A stretch of DNA of 64,000 nucleotides from Nitratireductor sp. GISD-1A_MAKvit. Lineage in GTDB: Bacteria > Pseudomonadota > Alphaproteobacteria > Rhizobiales > Rhizobiaceae. The notes below the pieces were generated by a model. The model saw nothing but the letters and a program-made list of their open reading frames with translations, did no database searches and was not told where the DNA came from. Positions 44,909 through 54,951 of the stretch are shown here, one piece after another (within the stretch, counting starts at the first letter, position 1; every line of letters begins with the position of its first letter). Location of the stretch: assembly GCF_040819555.1 (NCBI RefSeq), contig NZ_CP161920.1, forward strand, positions 1,859,001 through 1,923,000, written 5' to 3'. The translations under genes were made by a program, and so were the position numbers.

Positions 44909-46090
44909 TCAGGGCTGACCGCTCTGGCCAACCGCCAGATCGATGACCGTCAGTGGGGTGGTGATGACGATGTCGGCCGCCGTGCCGAATGTCTGTCCGA
45001 GGCCACGAACCAGATTTTCGATCTGCCCCCTGACGACATCGTCATCTCTTTCGTTCAATTCTCCCTCGGCGGAAAGACGTTCTCCAAGGAGACGTACGAG
45101 GATCGGGTTTTCGGCAAATTTCGTGTGGTTCAGCCAGTCGCCGGAGGACACTTCCGTCACATCGATGACTGTTACGCCGAGGCTCGTGAGGTCTTTTGCG
45201 TCGCGATAGTCGCCGAGGCGCGGCTGGTTGCCCGCGATGAAGCCGGACAGGGACAACGCTCGATCATTGCGGGATGTGAGAATGGCAAACGGGCGCTCCG
45301 GCACGCCATAGCGGCGCATCTGTCCCTTGAAAACGTCGATGTCGATGTCCGGAGAGGCAAGGACGACGTCCGCCAGCCGGCCGTCAAGGTCTCGGTCACC
45401 GGCAATGGCAAGCTGGCGCAGCGCCTCCATCGTCACCCAGCTTCCCATGGAGTGCGCAACCACGTCGATGCGCCGGGCGCCGGCCCGGGCGAGCGTGCGG
45501 AGCGTTTCCTCAAGCGCGTCGCGGGCCGAGGTCGCGCTGTTCTGGTCGTAGACGTAGTCTATCGTGCGACCGGCAGAGGGCCAGGAAAAGAGGATCGGCG
45601 TCCCGGCATATTCCGAATCGTGAAAGATCTGCGCGGCTCGATAGACGGCTGCATCGAAGCCGGTGTTGTATCCGTGGATGAAAATGAGCGCGCGCCCGTT
45701 ATGGGCTGCGATATCGTCTCTGAGCGCATTTTCAAAATCGCTATTGCCCGGGTAGAGAATGGCTTTGCGGGCAGCGAAATAGCGGGCCGGATCGGCCACC
45801 CTGGGGTTCGGGGCCAGCTCCATCATGCCGGTTTCGTGAACAGCGGGAACCGTGATCTCCACTTTTGCGAACGCGGGTGCGGGTGCGCGACCACCGGCGA
45901 AGATCTCACCCGGCCTGTCCGTCTTCATGCGGTTGGTGGCAATGAAAATGCCATGCGTGCCAGCAATCTGCTCCGCGCGGGCAGGAGCGATCGTCTCGGC
46001 GATCAACCGGGAAGGGTGCGGGTTCGCACAGCCGGCGAGCATGAGGGCCAGAAACAGAACGAGCAGTTGCTTGAAACTCTGGAGTTGCAT
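44909..46090 (-). CDS. Alpha/beta hydrolase lipoprotein (DUF900 type)
   Basis: 393 aa from ATG 46090, giving a signal peptide and lipobox (FLALMLAGC). DUF900/esterase core: GTHGIFIATNRMKTDRPGEI, ALIFIHGYNTGFDAAVYRA, TPILFSWPSAGRTIDYVYD and the nucleophile elbow IDVVAHSMGSWVTMEALRQL (G-x-S-x-G variant H-S-M-G-S), then VVLASPDIDIDVFK. Predicted outer-membrane or periplasmic esterase; substrate unknown. The frame is open upstream to 46228, overlapping trkH, so the internal start is preferred. Confidence 0.86.
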   Translation of the reverse strand: MQLQSFKQLLVLFLALMLAGCANPHPSRLIAETIAPARAEQIAGTHGIFIATNRMKTDRPGEIFAGGRAPAPAFAKVEITVPAVHETGMMELAPNPRVADPARYFAARKAILYPGNSDFENALRDDIAAHNGRALIFIHGYNTGFDAAVYRAAQIFHDSEYAGTPILFSWPSAGRTIDYVYDQNSATSARDALEETLRTLARAGARRIDVVAHSMGSWVTMEALRQLAIAGDRDLDGRLADVVLASPDIDIDVFKGQMRRYGVPERPFAILTSRNDRALSLSGFIAGNQPRLGDYRDAKDLTSLGVTVIDVTEVSSGDWLNHTKFAENPILVRLLGERLSAEGELNERDDDVVRGQIENLVRGLGQTFGTAADIVITTPLTVIDLAVGQSGQP

Positions 46091-46175
46091 TCGACAAGGG
46101 GCCTGTTCGTGCTTTCCGGTCCAACATTCCACGGTCTGGTCAACGTTTGTGAGGAACAAGACTCTGATTGAGACC

Positions 46176-47633
46176 CTATCTCTCCCAGAAAACCGGCGTG
46201 AAAATGACGAGAACCGCCAGAATTTCAAGCCTGCCCATCAACATGGCGAAGGCGATGATCCATTTGGCAAGGTCTGGAACGGGGGCAAAGCTGCCGGCCG
46301 GCCCCACCACCTGGCCAAGGCCCGGACCGACATTGGTAAGCCCGGTCAAGGCGGCCGAAATGGCCGTGACGAAATCGAGGCCGGTGGCAGCCAGAAGCAG
46401 GATGATCACTGCCCAGATGACCAGAAAGGCCGACATGAAGAGCACGACGGCCCGTTGCAGGTCGTCATCGACCGGTCGGTCGCCGTATCGCACTGTAACG
46501 ATGGTGTTGGGATAGACAAAGCGGCGAAGGCCGTTTGAAAGCAGCTTGAACAGGATCAGGAAGCGGTAGGCCTTGATGCCACCCGTTGTGGAACCGGAAC
46601 AGCCGCCGAGAAACATGGCAACGAATGCGGCGGCTACGGCGAATGCACCCCATTGCGAATAATCCTCGCTTGCATAGCCCGTGGTGGTGATGATCGACAC
46701 GAAATTGAATGCCGAGTGGGTGAGCGCATCGAAAAACGTGTGGTCGTGAACGAGCCGCAGATAGACAGCCACGGCAAGAACGAAGATGACGACATACGCT
46801 GCAAACACCCGGATCTGCGGATCGCGCAGTGCGTCGAGCCGGCCCCGGATCGCAAACAGGATCAAAATGGAAAAGGGAAGGGCGGAAATGAACATGAACA
46901 GCGTGCTTATCCAAAGGATTGCCGGATTGTCGGCGTAAAAACCCATGGAGGCATCGTGGGTGGAAAAACCGGCCGTGGCGATGGTGGTGAGCGCATGGTT
47001 GATCGCGTCGAAGGCGCGCATGCCTGCCGCTGCGTAGGCAATCGCGCAGGCCAGGGTGAGCAGCGCATAAATGCTGATCAGGCCCAGGCCGAACGTGGAG
47101 AAGCGGTCGAACGGACGGTCTTCGATGTCTGAGGACTCAATACGAAAATAGGAAACGCCACCCACATTCAGGAATGGCAGGACGAAGAGGCCGAGCGCGA
47201 TCACGCCAAGACCGCCGATCCACTGCAGGATCGAGCGCCAGAGCAGAAGACCGGGCGGCATGCTGTCCAGACCGACGATGACGGTGGCACCGGTTGCGGT
47301 GACGCCCGAGACGGATTCGAAAAACGCGTCTGCGATGCTGAATTCCACCGAGGAGGCGAGCATTGGCACGGCTCCGGCAATGCAGGCCGTCATCCACAGA
47401 AGATTGACGACAAGAAAGCCGAAACGGGAGGAGATGACCGGTGCGCGCCCCTGCGTGGCGAGCGATACGCCGATGGCGAGGCCCCCGGTGAAGAGTGCCG
47501 AAAAGGCGAAAACCTGCCAGTCGTCATTGCCATAGTAAAGATCGACCGCGGCCGGGATGAGCATGGCGACCGAAAGGTAGATGGCAAAAACCGCCGCGAT
47601 GTGCAGTGCGGCGCGGATGGCGAGATATTGCAA
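46176..47633 (-). CDS. trkH: Potassium uptake protein TrkH
   Basis: 485 aa, about ten to twelve membrane segments in four pore-loop repeats. Filter-region motifs: ESVSGVTATGATVIVGLDSM, HALTTIATAGFSTHDASMGF, FNFVSIITTTGYASEDYSQW, ALTGLTNVGPGLGQVVGPAG, plus LGGCSGSTTGGIKAYRFLIL. It forms the K+ channel part of Trk and needs TrkA for gating; trkA is not in the window. The start at 47633 gives an N-terminal membrane helix. Confidence 0.93.
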   Translation of the reverse strand: MQYLAIRAALHIAAVFAIYLSVAMLIPAAVDLYYGNDDWQVFAFSALFTGGLAIGVSLATQGRAPVISSRFGFLVVNLLWMTACIAGAVPMLASSVEFSIADAFFESVSGVTATGATVIVGLDSMPPGLLLWRSILQWIGGLGVIALGLFVLPFLNVGGVSYFRIESSDIEDRPFDRFSTFGLGLISIYALLTLACAIAYAAAGMRAFDAINHALTTIATAGFSTHDASMGFYADNPAILWISTLFMFISALPFSILILFAIRGRLDALRDPQIRVFAAYVVIFVLAVAVYLRLVHDHTFFDALTHSAFNFVSIITTTGYASEDYSQWGAFAVAAAFVAMFLGGCSGSTTGGIKAYRFLILFKLLSNGLRRFVYPNTIVTVRYGDRPVDDDLQRAVVLFMSAFLVIWAVIILLLAATGLDFVTAISAALTGLTNVGPGLGQVVGPAGSFAPVPDLAKWIIAFAMLMGRLEILAVLVIFTPVFWER

Positions 47634-47766
47634 GAACTGAACCTCAGGCTTCTCATCAAAGCGTCTGTTGTCCGGGAAGCGATCCCCCTCCCTGGCGCGA
47701 GAGTGGCGTCCCGCGCCCCGATATGCAATAGCCCGTAGGACACAAGGTCAGGATAGGCAAGAGAGC

Positions 47767-49053
47767 ATGGTTGCAGCAGCGCATGAGGGCGGGTTCGTGA
47801 ATGCGGTCGCAGAGGCTGAAAATGCGCTTCGATCGCTCTTTGCCGAAACGCCGCTCCAGGAAAATGACTATCTCTCCAAGAAAACCGGCGCCCGGGTTTT
47901 TCTGAAGCGCGAGGATCTGACTCCGGTCCGTTCCTACAAGATTCGCGGTGCCTTCAATTTCTTTCGCAAGGCCATGGAAACTGGTGATCCAGCGCGCACC
48001 TTCGTGTGCGCTTCGGCGGGCAATCATGCCCAGGGCTTTGCCTATGTCTGCCGTCATTTCGGCTGCAGGGGCGTGGTTTTCATGCCGGTTACGACGCCGC
48101 AGCAGAAAATCGACAAAACGCGTATTTTTGGCGGAGAATTCGTTGAAATCCGGCTGATCGGCGATTTTTTCGATGATTGCTATCGCGCTGCGCTTGCTTT
48201 TGCCGAGGAAGGTGGCGGGGCGATGGTGCCGCCATTCGATCACCCCGACATCATCGAGGGGCAGGCGACGGTGGGGAGAGAAATCGCTGAACAGATCAAG
48301 GCGTTCGACGGTGTGCGGATGGAGGACAGTCTCGTGATCCTGCCCGTTGGGGGCGGTGGTCTTGCTTCCGGCGTGACACGCTACCTCGCTGCAAGCGGTG
48401 AGGCAGGGGCATTTGCCTTTGCCGAGCCCGAAGGGGCGGCGAGCCTGCAGCAGGCGCTCGTTCACGAGACGCCCGTTCGGCTCGACAGGGTGGACAATTT
48501 CGTCGACGGGGCGGCGGTGGCCGAGATTGGCGCCACGCCCTTTTCGCACCTCAAGGCGTTTGATGCCGATGCCGTGCATCTGGTGCCGGAGAACCGGTTG
48601 TGCGCGACCATGGTCGAGATGCTCAACATCGAGGGCGTCGTTCTGGAGCCGGCGGGGGCACTGGCTATCGACACGCTGAAGGATTTTGCGCCACAAGAGC
48701 TTGAAGGGCGCACGGTGATCGCCGTCGTGTCGGGCGGGAATTTCGATTTCGAGCGCCTGCCCGACGTGAAGGAACGCGCCCTGAGGTCTGAAGGGCTCAA
48801 GAAGTACTTCATCTTCCGCTTTCCCCAGCGCCCCGGTGCCTTGCGGGATTTCCTCGATCTTCTGGGCCCCGAGGATGACATCACGCGGTTTGAGTATCTC
48901 AAGAAATCGGCGCGCAATTTCGGTTCGGTCCTGATCGGAATCGAGACGCGCAACCGTTCCAATTTCGATGTCCTGACCGAACGGTTCGACGCTGCGGGCT
49001 GGGCCTATCAGGACATTACAGACAACGACACGATTGCGGGTCTCATCATCTGA
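47767..49053 (+). CDS. ilvA: Threonine ammonia-lyase (biosynthetic threonine dehydratase)
   Basis: 428 aa from ATG 47767. PLP fold type II: KREDLTPVRSYKIRGAFNFF with the Schiff-base Lys in SYKIRGA, FVCASAGNHAQGFAYVCRHF, ILPVGGGGLASGVTRYLA (phosphate loop), and the C-terminal ACT-like domain (YFIFRFPQRPGALRDFLDLL, GSVLIGIETR) of the short IlvA form. It makes 2-oxobutanoate from threonine for isoleucine synthesis. Length fits the one-ACT class (about 415-430 aa). The frame is open upstream to 47668, but the first 33 residues are not conserved. Confidence 0.93.
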   Translation: MVAAAHEGGFVNAVAEAENALRSLFAETPLQENDYLSKKTGARVFLKREDLTPVRSYKIRGAFNFFRKAMETGDPARTFVCASAGNHAQGFAYVCRHFGCRGVVFMPVTTPQQKIDKTRIFGGEFVEIRLIGDFFDDCYRAALAFAEEGGGAMVPPFDHPDIIEGQATVGREIAEQIKAFDGVRMEDSLVILPVGGGGLASGVTRYLAASGEAGAFAFAEPEGAASLQQALVHETPVRLDRVDNFVDGAAVAEIGATPFSHLKAFDADAVHLVPENRLCATMVEMLNIEGVVLEPAGALAIDTLKDFAPQELEGRTVIAVVSGGNFDFERLPDVKERALRSEGLKKYFIFRFPQRPGALRDFLDLLGPEDDITRFEYLKKSARNFGSVLIGIETRNRSNFDVLTERFDAAGWAYQDITDNDTIAGLII

Positions 49054-49392
49054 GGGCTCCGGCATCGGGAACAGCCTCCATGCCGCAGCAATTGCCTGCC
49101 GCGAGCGAATGACCGGTTGCGATGCACAAATTTGCGATTGCACTTTTGCTTCAGATGGCCCATATGGGGCGGAGACGCATGGGTCGGCAATGCCGGCTTT
49201 CTAAAGAGACTGGTTGCGTCTGAAGCCATCGTCCGAGGGCGATCGGCAAAGCCGGCATTGCCGGCGCGACAGCGCAGCCGCACGGGTTTGACCCGTCGTC
49301 TTGTCGTTTTCCCAAACACCTATTCGGCAGGTTGCGCCCTGCCATATGCCCTTTGCGGCGTCTCCGGGCGCCGGAATGAGAAAGATTGCAAA
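49054..49392 (+). other. Leader region between ilvA and the RNA helicase
   Basis: About 340 bases without a supported gene, although the helicase frame is open upstream to 49117 with non-conserved sequence. It contains the perfect inverted repeat described separately (49185-49263), so it probably serves as a structured 5' leader of the helicase mRNA or carries a dispersed repeat. Confidence 0.4.
49185..49263. repeat. Perfect 16-bp inverted repeat upstream of the RNA helicase gene
   Basis: CGGCAATGCCGGCTTT (49185-49200) and AAAGCCGGCATTGCCG (49248-49263) are exact inverted copies with a 47-base spacer. Transcribed, they would fold into a strong stem. No T-run follows, so it is not a standard terminator. 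It could be a small palindromic repeat element or a leader hairpin. Confidence 0.7.
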
Positions 49393-50754
<1,362 letters not shown>

Positions 50755-50882
50755 GTCCCCCATGTGGTGATTGCGAATGGGCTGATCGTCCGATAGGCCG
50801 GTCTGGCCCAATTGCCGCCGGTGGTCCGTTCGTTTAGGCCAGTTGTGTCTGGAACTGCGGCCAATGCGGGGGATAAAAAGCA

Positions 50883-52124
50883 ATGATCGGTCTTGCAGCG
50901 CTGGCGATCGGCTATGTCCTGTCGCAATTCTACCGGTCATTTCTGGCTGTTCTGACTCCAGCCCTGATCGGTGAGCTGGGGGCGACCAAGGCACAGTTGT
51001 CCATGGCCTCGGGTGCCTGGTTTGTCGTTTTTGCGCTGATGCAGTTTGCTGTCGGCGTTTCTCTCGACCGCTATGGCCCGCGCCGGACGGCAGCGTTTCT
51101 TCTGACAGTTTGCGGTGGCGGCGGAGCGCTGATGTTTGCGCTCGCCCCGACCCCCGGTACGATCATTGTCGCCATGGCACTAAACGGAGCCGGCTGCTCT
51201 GCCGTGCTGATGGCTTCGGTCTTCATTTTTGCAAAATCCTTCTCGGCCGGGCGGCTCACCATCCTGATCTCCTGGCTGGTGGCGTTTGGCACGCTCGGCA
51301 ATGTGGTGGGTTCTGCGCCCATGGCCGCCGCTGCCGAGGCATTTGGCTGGCGCGGCGTCATGGCCGCTCTGGCCGCGTTCACCATTCTCACCGGCGTTGC
51401 CATTCATTTTCTCGTCCGGGACCCAGAGCCGGACGGAAAAATCATGCCGGAAGTGGGACTGGGTTTCAGTGGCTACAAGGAGCTTCTCCGACTTCGGGTC
51501 CTGTGGCCGATCCTGCCTCTGACAGCACTCAATTATGCGCCGGCTGCGGGCATTCGCGGGCTTTGGGCGGGGCCTTATCTCTCCGATGTCTACAACGCCA
51601 ACGCGCTACTGATCGGGCAGGTCACGCTGTTCATGGCTCTTGCAATGTCTGCCGGCAGTTTTGTCTACGGGCCGCTGGACGTCTTTTTCAAGACGCGCAA
51701 ATGGGTGGCTTTCGGTGGAAATTTCGTTGGTTGGGTCGCCATTCTTTTCCTCGCCTTGATACCGGTGTCAAACATTACGACCACCACGGTCGCCTTCGTG
51801 GTGATTGGCATTTGCGGTGCGAGTTACGGCCTTCTGATGGCCCACGGACGCGCTTTCGTGCCGGCGCATCTGACGGGCCGGGGCGTAACGCTCCTGAACT
51901 TTTTTTCGGTGGGAGGTGCTGGCGTGATGCAGTTCATGACCGGCGGTGTGGTGTCTGCGGCTACCTTGCCAGGGGCTCCTGTGGCGGCCTATCAGACCCT
52001 GTTCATATTCTATGGCGTGCTGATTGCCGCAGCGCTCGCGATTTACCTGTTCTGCAAGGATGCGCCACCGGAAATGGAGCGGGTGCATCGCCCCCACGGA
52101 CAGATGAACAGCTCCGGATCCTAG
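50883..52124 (+). CDS. Major facilitator superfamily transporter
   Basis: 413 aa with about twelve hydrophobic segments starting at residue 1 (GLAALAIGYVLSQFYRSFLA). The MFS loop 2-3 signature is present as GVSLDRYGPRRTAAFLL (G-x3-D-R-x-G-R-R). A central hydrophilic loop (LVRDPEPDGKIMPEVGLGF) separates the halves. The type resembles nitrate/nitrite or organic-anion carriers of unknown substrate. The stop overlaps the end of the convergent SDR gene by four bases. Confidence 0.87.
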   Translation: MIGLAALAIGYVLSQFYRSFLAVLTPALIGELGATKAQLSMASGAWFVVFALMQFAVGVSLDRYGPRRTAAFLLTVCGGGGALMFALAPTPGTIIVAMALNGAGCSAVLMASVFIFAKSFSAGRLTILISWLVAFGTLGNVVGSAPMAAAAEAFGWRGVMAALAAFTILTGVAIHFLVRDPEPDGKIMPEVGLGFSGYKELLRLRVLWPILPLTALNYAPAAGIRGLWAGPYLSDVYNANALLIGQVTLFMALAMSAGSFVYGPLDVFFKTRKWVAFGGNFVGWVAILFLALIPVSNITTTTVAFVVIGICGASYGLLMAHGRAFVPAHLTGRGVTLLNFFSVGGAGVMQFMTGGVVSAATLPGAPVAAYQTLFIFYGVLIAAALAIYLFCKDAPPEMERVHRPHGQMNSSGS

Positions 52125-52960
52125 TTCTGGCTGTTAAGTGGTGAGCCCCGTGGCTTTTTGCGAGGGCCGACCGTTCGCCTGTGCCACCCGGTGAGCCGAT
52201 ACATGATATGAAACGTGAGGGGCCTGGGCAGAAGACGCAGGAGTTTCAGTGGCCAGACAAGACGCCTGGGAAAAGTGATCTCATATCCCCCTTGGCGAAT
52301 GCCGCGTGCGATGCGGCGTGCAGCTTCAGGTGCGCTCAACAGGGCAGGCATCGCGAAACCGGTCTTGTCGGTCAAAGGGGTGGCGACAAAACCCGGATTG
52401 ATGATCTGCGCGCGGATGTTGAGTTTCTCGAAGTCATAGCGCAGCCCCTCCAACATGTTGTTGAGCGCAGCTTTTGTCGAACCGTAGGCAGCGGTTGAGG
52501 GCATGCCAAAAAACGATGTGACCGACCCCATGACCACCACCTGTCCGAAACCGCGATCCCGCATTCGGTCCGATAGCGGAACCAGGCCGTTGAGAACACC
52601 GAACACGTTGATTTCGTAGCTTCGTACGAAATTGGTCGTTTCGAGGCGATCTCCCCGGACCGGGAGGTAGGTGCCTGCGTTGAAAACGGCGAGCACGATG
52701 GGACCGAGGTTTTTCTCCACCGCAGCGACGGTGCGCGCCATGCCTGCCTCGTCCATGACGTCACAGGGAAACACGAAGATGCGGCCCTTGAGATTTTCCG
52801 CTTCCGCGACAATGGAAGACAGCCCGTCTTCGGCGCGGGCAGTGGCTGCAACCGTGTAGCCGGAACGGGCAAGATCAATGGCAAGTGCGCGGCCAATCCC
52901 GGTGCTGGCACCAGTGACCCAAGCTATCCCATCATCCGGTGCGGCCCGGTAAAGCGCCAT
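52121..52960 (-). CDS. SDR-family NAD(P)-dependent oxidoreductase
   Basis: 279 aa. Classical SDR: IAWVTGASTGIGRALAIDLA, PCDVMDEAGMARTVAAV, VLAVFNAGTYLP (NAG with Phe before it), VVVMGSVTSFFGMPSTAAYG and YGSTKAALNNMLEGL with catalytic Ser, Tyr and Lys, then INPGFVATPLTDKTGFAMP. The C-terminal extension (LVWPLKLLRLLPRPLTFHIM) is hydrophobic and may touch the membrane. In other bacteria similar SDRs sit in folate- or carotenoid-related or photolyase-adjacent groups. Substrate unknown. Confidence 0.88.
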   Translation of the reverse strand: MALYRAAPDDGIAWVTGASTGIGRALAIDLARSGYTVAATARAEDGLSSIVAEAENLKGRIFVFPCDVMDEAGMARTVAAVEKNLGPIVLAVFNAGTYLPVRGDRLETTNFVRSYEINVFGVLNGLVPLSDRMRDRGFGQVVVMGSVTSFFGMPSTAAYGSTKAALNNMLEGLRYDFEKLNIRAQIINPGFVATPLTDKTGFAMPALLSAPEAARRIARGIRQGGYEITFPRRLVWPLKLLRLLPRPLTFHIMYRLTGWHRRTVGPRKKPRGSPLNSQN

Positions 52961-53161
52961 CCCATACCCCCATCAACGTGTGGTGAGGTTTACCGGGAGG
53001 CTCACCTGATGAAAAGCATCTTAGTATTGTACGCACTGAAAATGTTTATCTTTCCACCCAATATGCGACAGCTTTGCGTGCTTTTCGGATGTCGTGAAAA
53101 ATCCCTCCTTGCAACGCAGGTTCGGGCTTTCTACCCTCCGGAAAAATCGAAAGAGGGCGCT

Positions 53162-54196
53162 ATGAAAAACTCGGTTGTGGATGTGATCGGCAACACTCCG
53201 CTGATCCGCTTGAAGCGGGCCTCGGAGGAGACGGGTTGCGAGATTTTCGGCAAGGCCGAGTTCATGAACCCCGGACAGTCGGTCAAGGACCGTGCAGGGC
53301 TCTTCATCATACGAGATGCGGAAAGGCGTGGCCTGCTGAAACCAGGAGGCGTTATCGTGGAGGGGACTGCCGGCAATACGGGCATCGGGCTGACCGTGGT
53401 GGCCAAGGCGCTTGGCTATCGTACGGTCATTGTCATTCCCGATACGCAGAGCCAGGAGAAGAAAGATGCCCTGCGGGTTCTGGGTGCAGAATTGATCGAG
53501 GTGCCGGCTGTGCCCTACAGGAATCCGAACAACTACGTGAAGGTTTCTGGCCGACTGGCAGAGCAGATGGCCAAAACGGAACCGAACGGGGCGATCTGGG
53601 CAAACCAGTTCGACAACGTGGCCAATCGCCAAGGCCATGTCGAAACCACGGCGCGGGAAATATGGGACCAGACCGATGGCAGGATCGATGGTTTCGTTTC
53701 GGCCGTGGGCACGGGCGGCACACTGGCCGGTGTTGCGGAGGGGCTGCGTGACAAAAGCAGGAATGTGAAGGTGGCGCTGGCTGACCCGATGGGCGCCGCG
53801 CTCTACAGCTTTTACAGCGATGGTGAGCTGAAATCCGAGGGGACCTCGATCACCGAGGGCATCGGCCAGGGACGGATTACGGCCAACCTGGACGGGTTCA
53901 CTCCGGACTTTTCCTATCAGATCCCCGATGAGGAAGCGCTCCCGATCGTGTTCGATCTGGTTCAGGAGGAGGGGCTCTGTCTGGGTGGTTCCTCGGGCAT
54001 CAACATTGCCGGTGCCATCCGCCTTGCCCGTGAGCTGGGGCCGGGACATCGCATCGTTACGGTTCTGTGCGACTATGGAACGCGCTATCAATCCAAGCTT
54101 TTCAACCCGGCCTTTCTGCGTGAAAAAGGGCTTCCGGTGCCTGACTGGATGGAGCGAAAACCGAAGATAAGTGCTCCCTTCGAGGAGATCGGTTGA
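53162..54196 (+). CDS. cysK: Cysteine synthase A (O-acetylserine sulfhydrylase)
   Basis: 344 aa from ATG 53162 (GAGG upstream). PLP type II fold: NTPLIRLKRASEETGCEIFG, FMNPGQSVKDRAGLFIIRDA with the Schiff-base Lys, VEGTAGNTGIGLTVVAKALG, SAVGTGGTLAGVAEGLRD and SSGINIAGAIRLAREL. It makes Cys from O-acetylserine and sulfide. The same frame is open to an ATG at 53009 that also has GGGAGG eight bases upstream, so a 51-residue N-terminal extension (MKSILVLYALKMFIFPPNMR and on) cannot be ruled out. The stop overlaps the alaX-like start by one base. Confidence 0.92.
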   Translation: MKNSVVDVIGNTPLIRLKRASEETGCEIFGKAEFMNPGQSVKDRAGLFIIRDAERRGLLKPGGVIVEGTAGNTGIGLTVVAKALGYRTVIVIPDTQSQEKKDALRVLGAELIEVPAVPYRNPNNYVKVSGRLAEQMAKTEPNGAIWANQFDNVANRQGHVETTAREIWDQTDGRIDGFVSAVGTGGTLAGVAEGLRDKSRNVKVALADPMGAALYSFYSDGELKSEGTSITEGIGQGRITANLDGFTPDFSYQIPDEEALPIVFDLVQEEGLCLGGSSGINIAGAIRLARELGPGHRIVTVLCDYGTRYQSKLFNPAFLREKGLPVPDWMERKPKISAPFEEIG

Positions 54197-54936
54197 TGAC
54201 GCAGACGCAGGTGCTTTTTCGCGACGACGCTTATTTGCGGGAGGGGGCGGCGCGTGTCGTCGCAATAAACAATCGCGGCGGTATACTGCTTGATCGGACA
54301 ATGTTTTACGCCACCTCCGGTGGTCAGCCCGGCGACACTGGGCGTTTTGTCCGTGAGGACGGTTCGGTCATTAAGATCGCAGCGACCGTGACCGGTGAGA
54401 CGAAGGACGAGATCATCCACGTGCCGGCGGCCGAGCAGGTTTTTCCCGAAGTCGGAGAAACGCTGCAATTGTCGATCGACTGGGATCGCCGTTTCAAACT
54501 GATGCGCATGCACACGGCCTGTCACCTGCTGAGTGTGATCTGTCCCTTTCCGATTACCGGAGCCTCGGTGAGCGAGACGGATTCGCGTGTGGATTTCGAT
54601 CTGCCGGATGCGTCGGTTACCAAGGAAGACGTGACGGGGCGTCTGATGGAGCTCGTGAACGCGGCTCATCCCGTGTTCACGCGGTGGATCAGTGAAGAGG
54701 AGCTGGACTCCAATCCTGATCTTGTGAAATCGAAAAATGTCCGTCCACCCAAGGGGGCCGGACGGATAAGGCTCGTATGCATTGGTGACGAGGCGGCAAT
54801 CGACAGCCAGCCCTGTGGGGGGACACACGTTGCGAGCACCGCCGAAGTGGGAGAGATCCACATCGGCAAGATCGAGAAGAAAGGTCGGGAGAACCGGCGC
54901 TTCCGCATCCGTTTCGGCCCGTTGCCGGCAAACTAG
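54196..54936 (+). CDS. Alanyl-tRNA editing protein (AlaX-like)
   Basis: 246 aa from ATG 54196, overlapping the cysK stop (TGATG); GAGGAG upstream. The editing domain of AlaRS: FYATSGGQPGDTGRFVRED at the N terminus, zinc ligands MRMHTACHLLS (H-x3-H) and SQPCGGTHVASTAEVGEI (C-x3-H). It hydrolyses Ser- (and Gly-) mischarged tRNA-Ala in trans. Its place between cysK and sseA hints at Ser/Cys/Ala balance, as AlaRS confuses serine and alanine, and serine is the precursor of cysteine. Confidence 0.9.
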   Translation: MTQTQVLFRDDAYLREGAARVVAINNRGGILLDRTMFYATSGGQPGDTGRFVREDGSVIKIAATVTGETKDEIIHVPAAEQVFPEVGETLQLSIDWDRRFKLMRMHTACHLLSVICPFPITGASVSETDSRVDFDLPDASVTKEDVTGRLMELVNAAHPVFTRWISEEELDSNPDLVKSKNVRPPKGAGRIRLVCIGDEAAIDSQPCGGTHVASTAEVGEIHIGKIEKKGRENRRFRIRFGPLPAN

Positions 54937-54951
54937 AACTGCGAGGATCTG

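Noticed and set aside
47656..49143. Long minus-strand open frame opposite ilvA
   Set aside because: Antisense shadow; the plus strand encodes a complete threonine ammonia-lyase with all motifs.
52961..53161. SAM-II-like riboswitch before cysK
   Set aside because: A short stem (GGTGAG with CTCACC) and TGATGAAAAGC resemble it slightly, but the conserved loop and pseudoknot bases do not align, and cysK is not a usual target.
53021..54301. 426-codon minus-strand frame opposite cysK
   Set aside because: No domain features and fully covered by cysK on the other strand.
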